This document shows positions 4,002 through 5,068 of a stretch of 5,068 nucleotides of DNA, in pieces. The notes under the pieces are model-generated. The model worked only from the letters and a program-made list of their open reading frames with translations. It was not told the origin of the DNA and made no database searches. The position numbers and the translations under genes are program-made. Position 1 is the stretch's first letter; the number at the start of each line of letters is the position of its first letter. The DNA is from Candidatus Acetothermia bacterium (GTDB taxonomy: Bacteria > Bipolaricaulota > Bipolaricaulia > UBA7950). The stretch covers positions 1 to 5,068 of the forward strand of contig DOHL01000083.1 in assembly GCA_003535305.1 (NCBI GenBank), in the 5' to 3' direction.

Positions 4002-5008
4002 CTCGTTCCTCCTGTGCTATCAAATAGACTTTTACCGGCGCTTCCCACCTGCTCGATCAATTCCATCGCTGTTTCCTTGATTCGTTCGCGGACCACCTTG
4101 CTGACGACGCGTGGGTCGAAATAATCCTTACATGGACTCCAATCACTTGTCTTGAAGATATGATCAGCTGCGATTGTTTGCTTCATTATAGTATTCGGCG
4201 GGACAATCGAAGATGTATGTGACAGATAGAAATCATGTGCTGCTTGTCCGTACACATATTGATAATGCGTATCTTTGTTTAACTTGCAGATTCCGTAGGA
4301 TATCATCTCTGTGATCTGCTCCGGCAGTAGGCCGGATGTTCCATGGAGGACGAGAGGGATATCCAGCCCGCTTGCTATCAACGATTGATCGATCGCTTTC
4401 GCGATATCGGTTCGCAGCGTGATATCTTTGCCTTTTGAGACTCCGTGCTCTGTCCCGACTGAGATTGCCAGCAGATCTGCCCGACTCCGCTGCACAAACT
4501 CCACCGCCTCATCCGGATCGGTAAGAAAGGCCTCATCAGAGGATATCTCATCTTCCACTCCTTTAATCTTTCCCAACTCCGCTTCGATCAATATTCCCAT
4601 CGGCTCAGCCATCTCTTTGACTGTGCGGCTTATCCGCACATTCTCCTCAAAGCTCTCTGCCGACGCATCGATCATGATCGATGCGACCAGCTCCTCCTCG
4701 ATTGCCACTTTAATCAGTTCCATCTCAGCGACTGTGAAGTGATCAAGATTGATGAATACCCTGATCGGATAGTTGCGCGCCAGCTCGCGTACTGTATAGG
4801 AGAGAATCCGTAATCCAACGAGCTTATCCCCGTCGCCGGCAAAGGCAGCGGCTCCTGGACTTATCTGAATAATTAGATCGGACTTTTTCTCGCTATATCC
4901 TTTTAAAAGGCCGATAAGTGTGTTTGTATCAGCGATATTATTGGCAAAGAACCCATATCCCTGTTGTTTAGCTTTTCGGTAGATTTCACGTAAAGCATCT
5001 GGCTCCAT
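3998..5008 (-). CDS. fba: Class II (zinc) fructose-bisphosphate aldolase, 336 aa
   Basis: It cleaves fructose 1,6-bisphosphate to glyceraldehyde 3-phosphate and dihydroxyacetone phosphate, or joins them in gluconeogenesis. Class II landmarks are in order: NLDH (87-90) with catalytic Asp89 and metal ligand His90, SIMIDAS (110-116), EAELG (142-146) followed by ED (152-153), VGTEHG (184-189) with ligand His188, LHGTSG (221-226) with ligand His222, and KLNKDT (242-247) for phosphate and substrate binding. The extended C-terminus has YFDPR (296-300) and GSAGKS (322-327), typical of the longer FBA-type enzymes and less like tagatose-bisphosphate aldolases. The usual HxDH reads NLDH here. The ATG at 5008 has GAGGTGAT (5017-5024) 8 bases upstream. 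It overlaps pfkA by 4 bases, so the pair should be co-transcribed and translationally coupled. The product of PFK is the substrate here, which supports the name. Confidence 0.95.
   Translation of the reverse strand: MEPDALREIYRKAKQQGYGFFANNIADTNTLIGLLKGYSEKKSDLIIQISPGAAAFAGDGDKLVGLRILSYTVRELARNYPIRVFINLDHFTVAEMELIKVAIEEELVASIMIDASAESFEENVRISRTVKEMAEPMGILIEAELGKIKGVEDEISSDEAFLTDPDEAVEFVQRSRADLLAISVGTEHGVSKGKDITLRTDIAKAIDQSLIASGLDIPLVLHGTSGLLPEQITEMISYGICKLNKDTHYQYVYGQAAHDFYLSHTSSIVPPNTIMKQTIAADHIFKTSDWSPCKDYFDPRVVSKVVRERIKETAMELIEQVGSAGKSLFDSTGGTR
4008..4013 (-). promoter_or_regulatory. pfkA ribosome binding site inside the 3' end of fba
   Basis: AGGAGG precedes the pfkA ATG by 6 bases and at the same time encodes the Gly-Gly near the fba C-terminus. 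With the ATGA stop-start overlap it indicates coupled translation and fixes the pfkA start. Confidence 0.85.
4664..4685. repeat. Perfect 22-bp palindrome inside fba
   Basis: The arms 4664-4674 and 4675-4685 are exact reverse complements with no loop, centred on CATG. It covers the codons for the conserved segment ASIMIDA (109-115). A second short inverted repeat (TGTGCGG 4622-4628 and CCGCACA 4634-4640) lies about 24 bases away. No function can be assigned. Confidence 0.7.
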
Positions 5009-5016
5009 AAAAGAGA

Positions 5017-5024
5017 ATCACCTC
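5017..5024 (-). promoter_or_regulatory. fba ribosome binding site
   Basis: The minus strand reads GAGGTGAT, then 8 bases, then ATG at 5008. It is a strong match to the anti-Shine-Dalgarno sequence and supports the chosen fba start. Confidence 0.8.
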
Positions 5025-5068
5025 GTAGTAAGATTACTATCGGTTGGGTTGACTTTCAGATAAACATA
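5018..5068 (-). CDS. Possible 3' end of an upstream gene
   Basis: From the window edge one minus-strand frame is open for 16 codons, ending VNPTDSNLTTR and then TGA at 5020-5018, 9 bases before the fba ATG. The stop overlaps the fba ribosome binding site, the same tight packing seen between fba and pfkA. A second frame ends with TAG at 5039-5037, so the choice is uncertain. No family can be recognised from so short a tail, and I see no clear fba promoter in this edge. A 14-base inverted repeat TAGTAA-GA-TTACTA lies at 5026-5039. Confidence 0.22.
   Translation of the reverse strand, partial: YVYLKVNPTDSNLTTR

Overview
The window comes from a bacterium. It has Shine-Dalgarno starts, a sigma-70-type promoter pair with CIRCE operators, and a groES-groEL operon with an intrinsic terminator. 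Every well-supported gene is on the minus strand and encodes a core function. I cannot assign a phylum. The groE genes with CIRCE fit many groups (Firmicutes, Chloroflexota, several candidate phyla). The short GroES, the proline-rich GroEL tail and the unusual phosphofructokinase suggest a lineage away from the common model bacteria.

Layout in the direction of transcription, from right to left. A possible 3' end of an upstream gene (5018-5068) leads into a class II fructose-bisphosphate aldolase gene (fba, 3998-5008). This overlaps the start of a 6-phosphofructokinase gene (pfkA, 2964-4001) by the 4-base ATGA arrangement. The two enzymes make and cleave fructose 1,6-bisphosphate, so this is a compact glycolysis/gluconeogenesis pair. 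I see no terminator after pfkA. Next comes an 89-bp tandem duplication (2702-2879). Each copy holds a TTGACA/TAGGAT promoter with a 17-bp spacer and a CIRCE-type HrcA operator. These lead into groES (2406-2675) and groEL (762-2378), and a strong rho-independent terminator (702-746) closes the operon.

The left end (about 90-700) is non-coding. It contains a GC-rich cluster of inverted repeats (568-671), scattered GAACC/GGTTC motifs, and a good leftward promoter (179-207). That promoter appears to drive a gene cut off by the window edge (1-70, GTG start with its own ribosome binding site).

There is no phage, CRISPR, transposase or defence system here. The points worth a second look are small departures within familiar genes: the duplicated promoter-operator module, a GroES that lacks most of the roof hairpin, a GroEL tail of TPPQ repeats instead of GGM repeats, and a PFK with a pyrophosphate-type Asp but a non-standard residue at the second diagnostic position. 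I did not find an evident new system.
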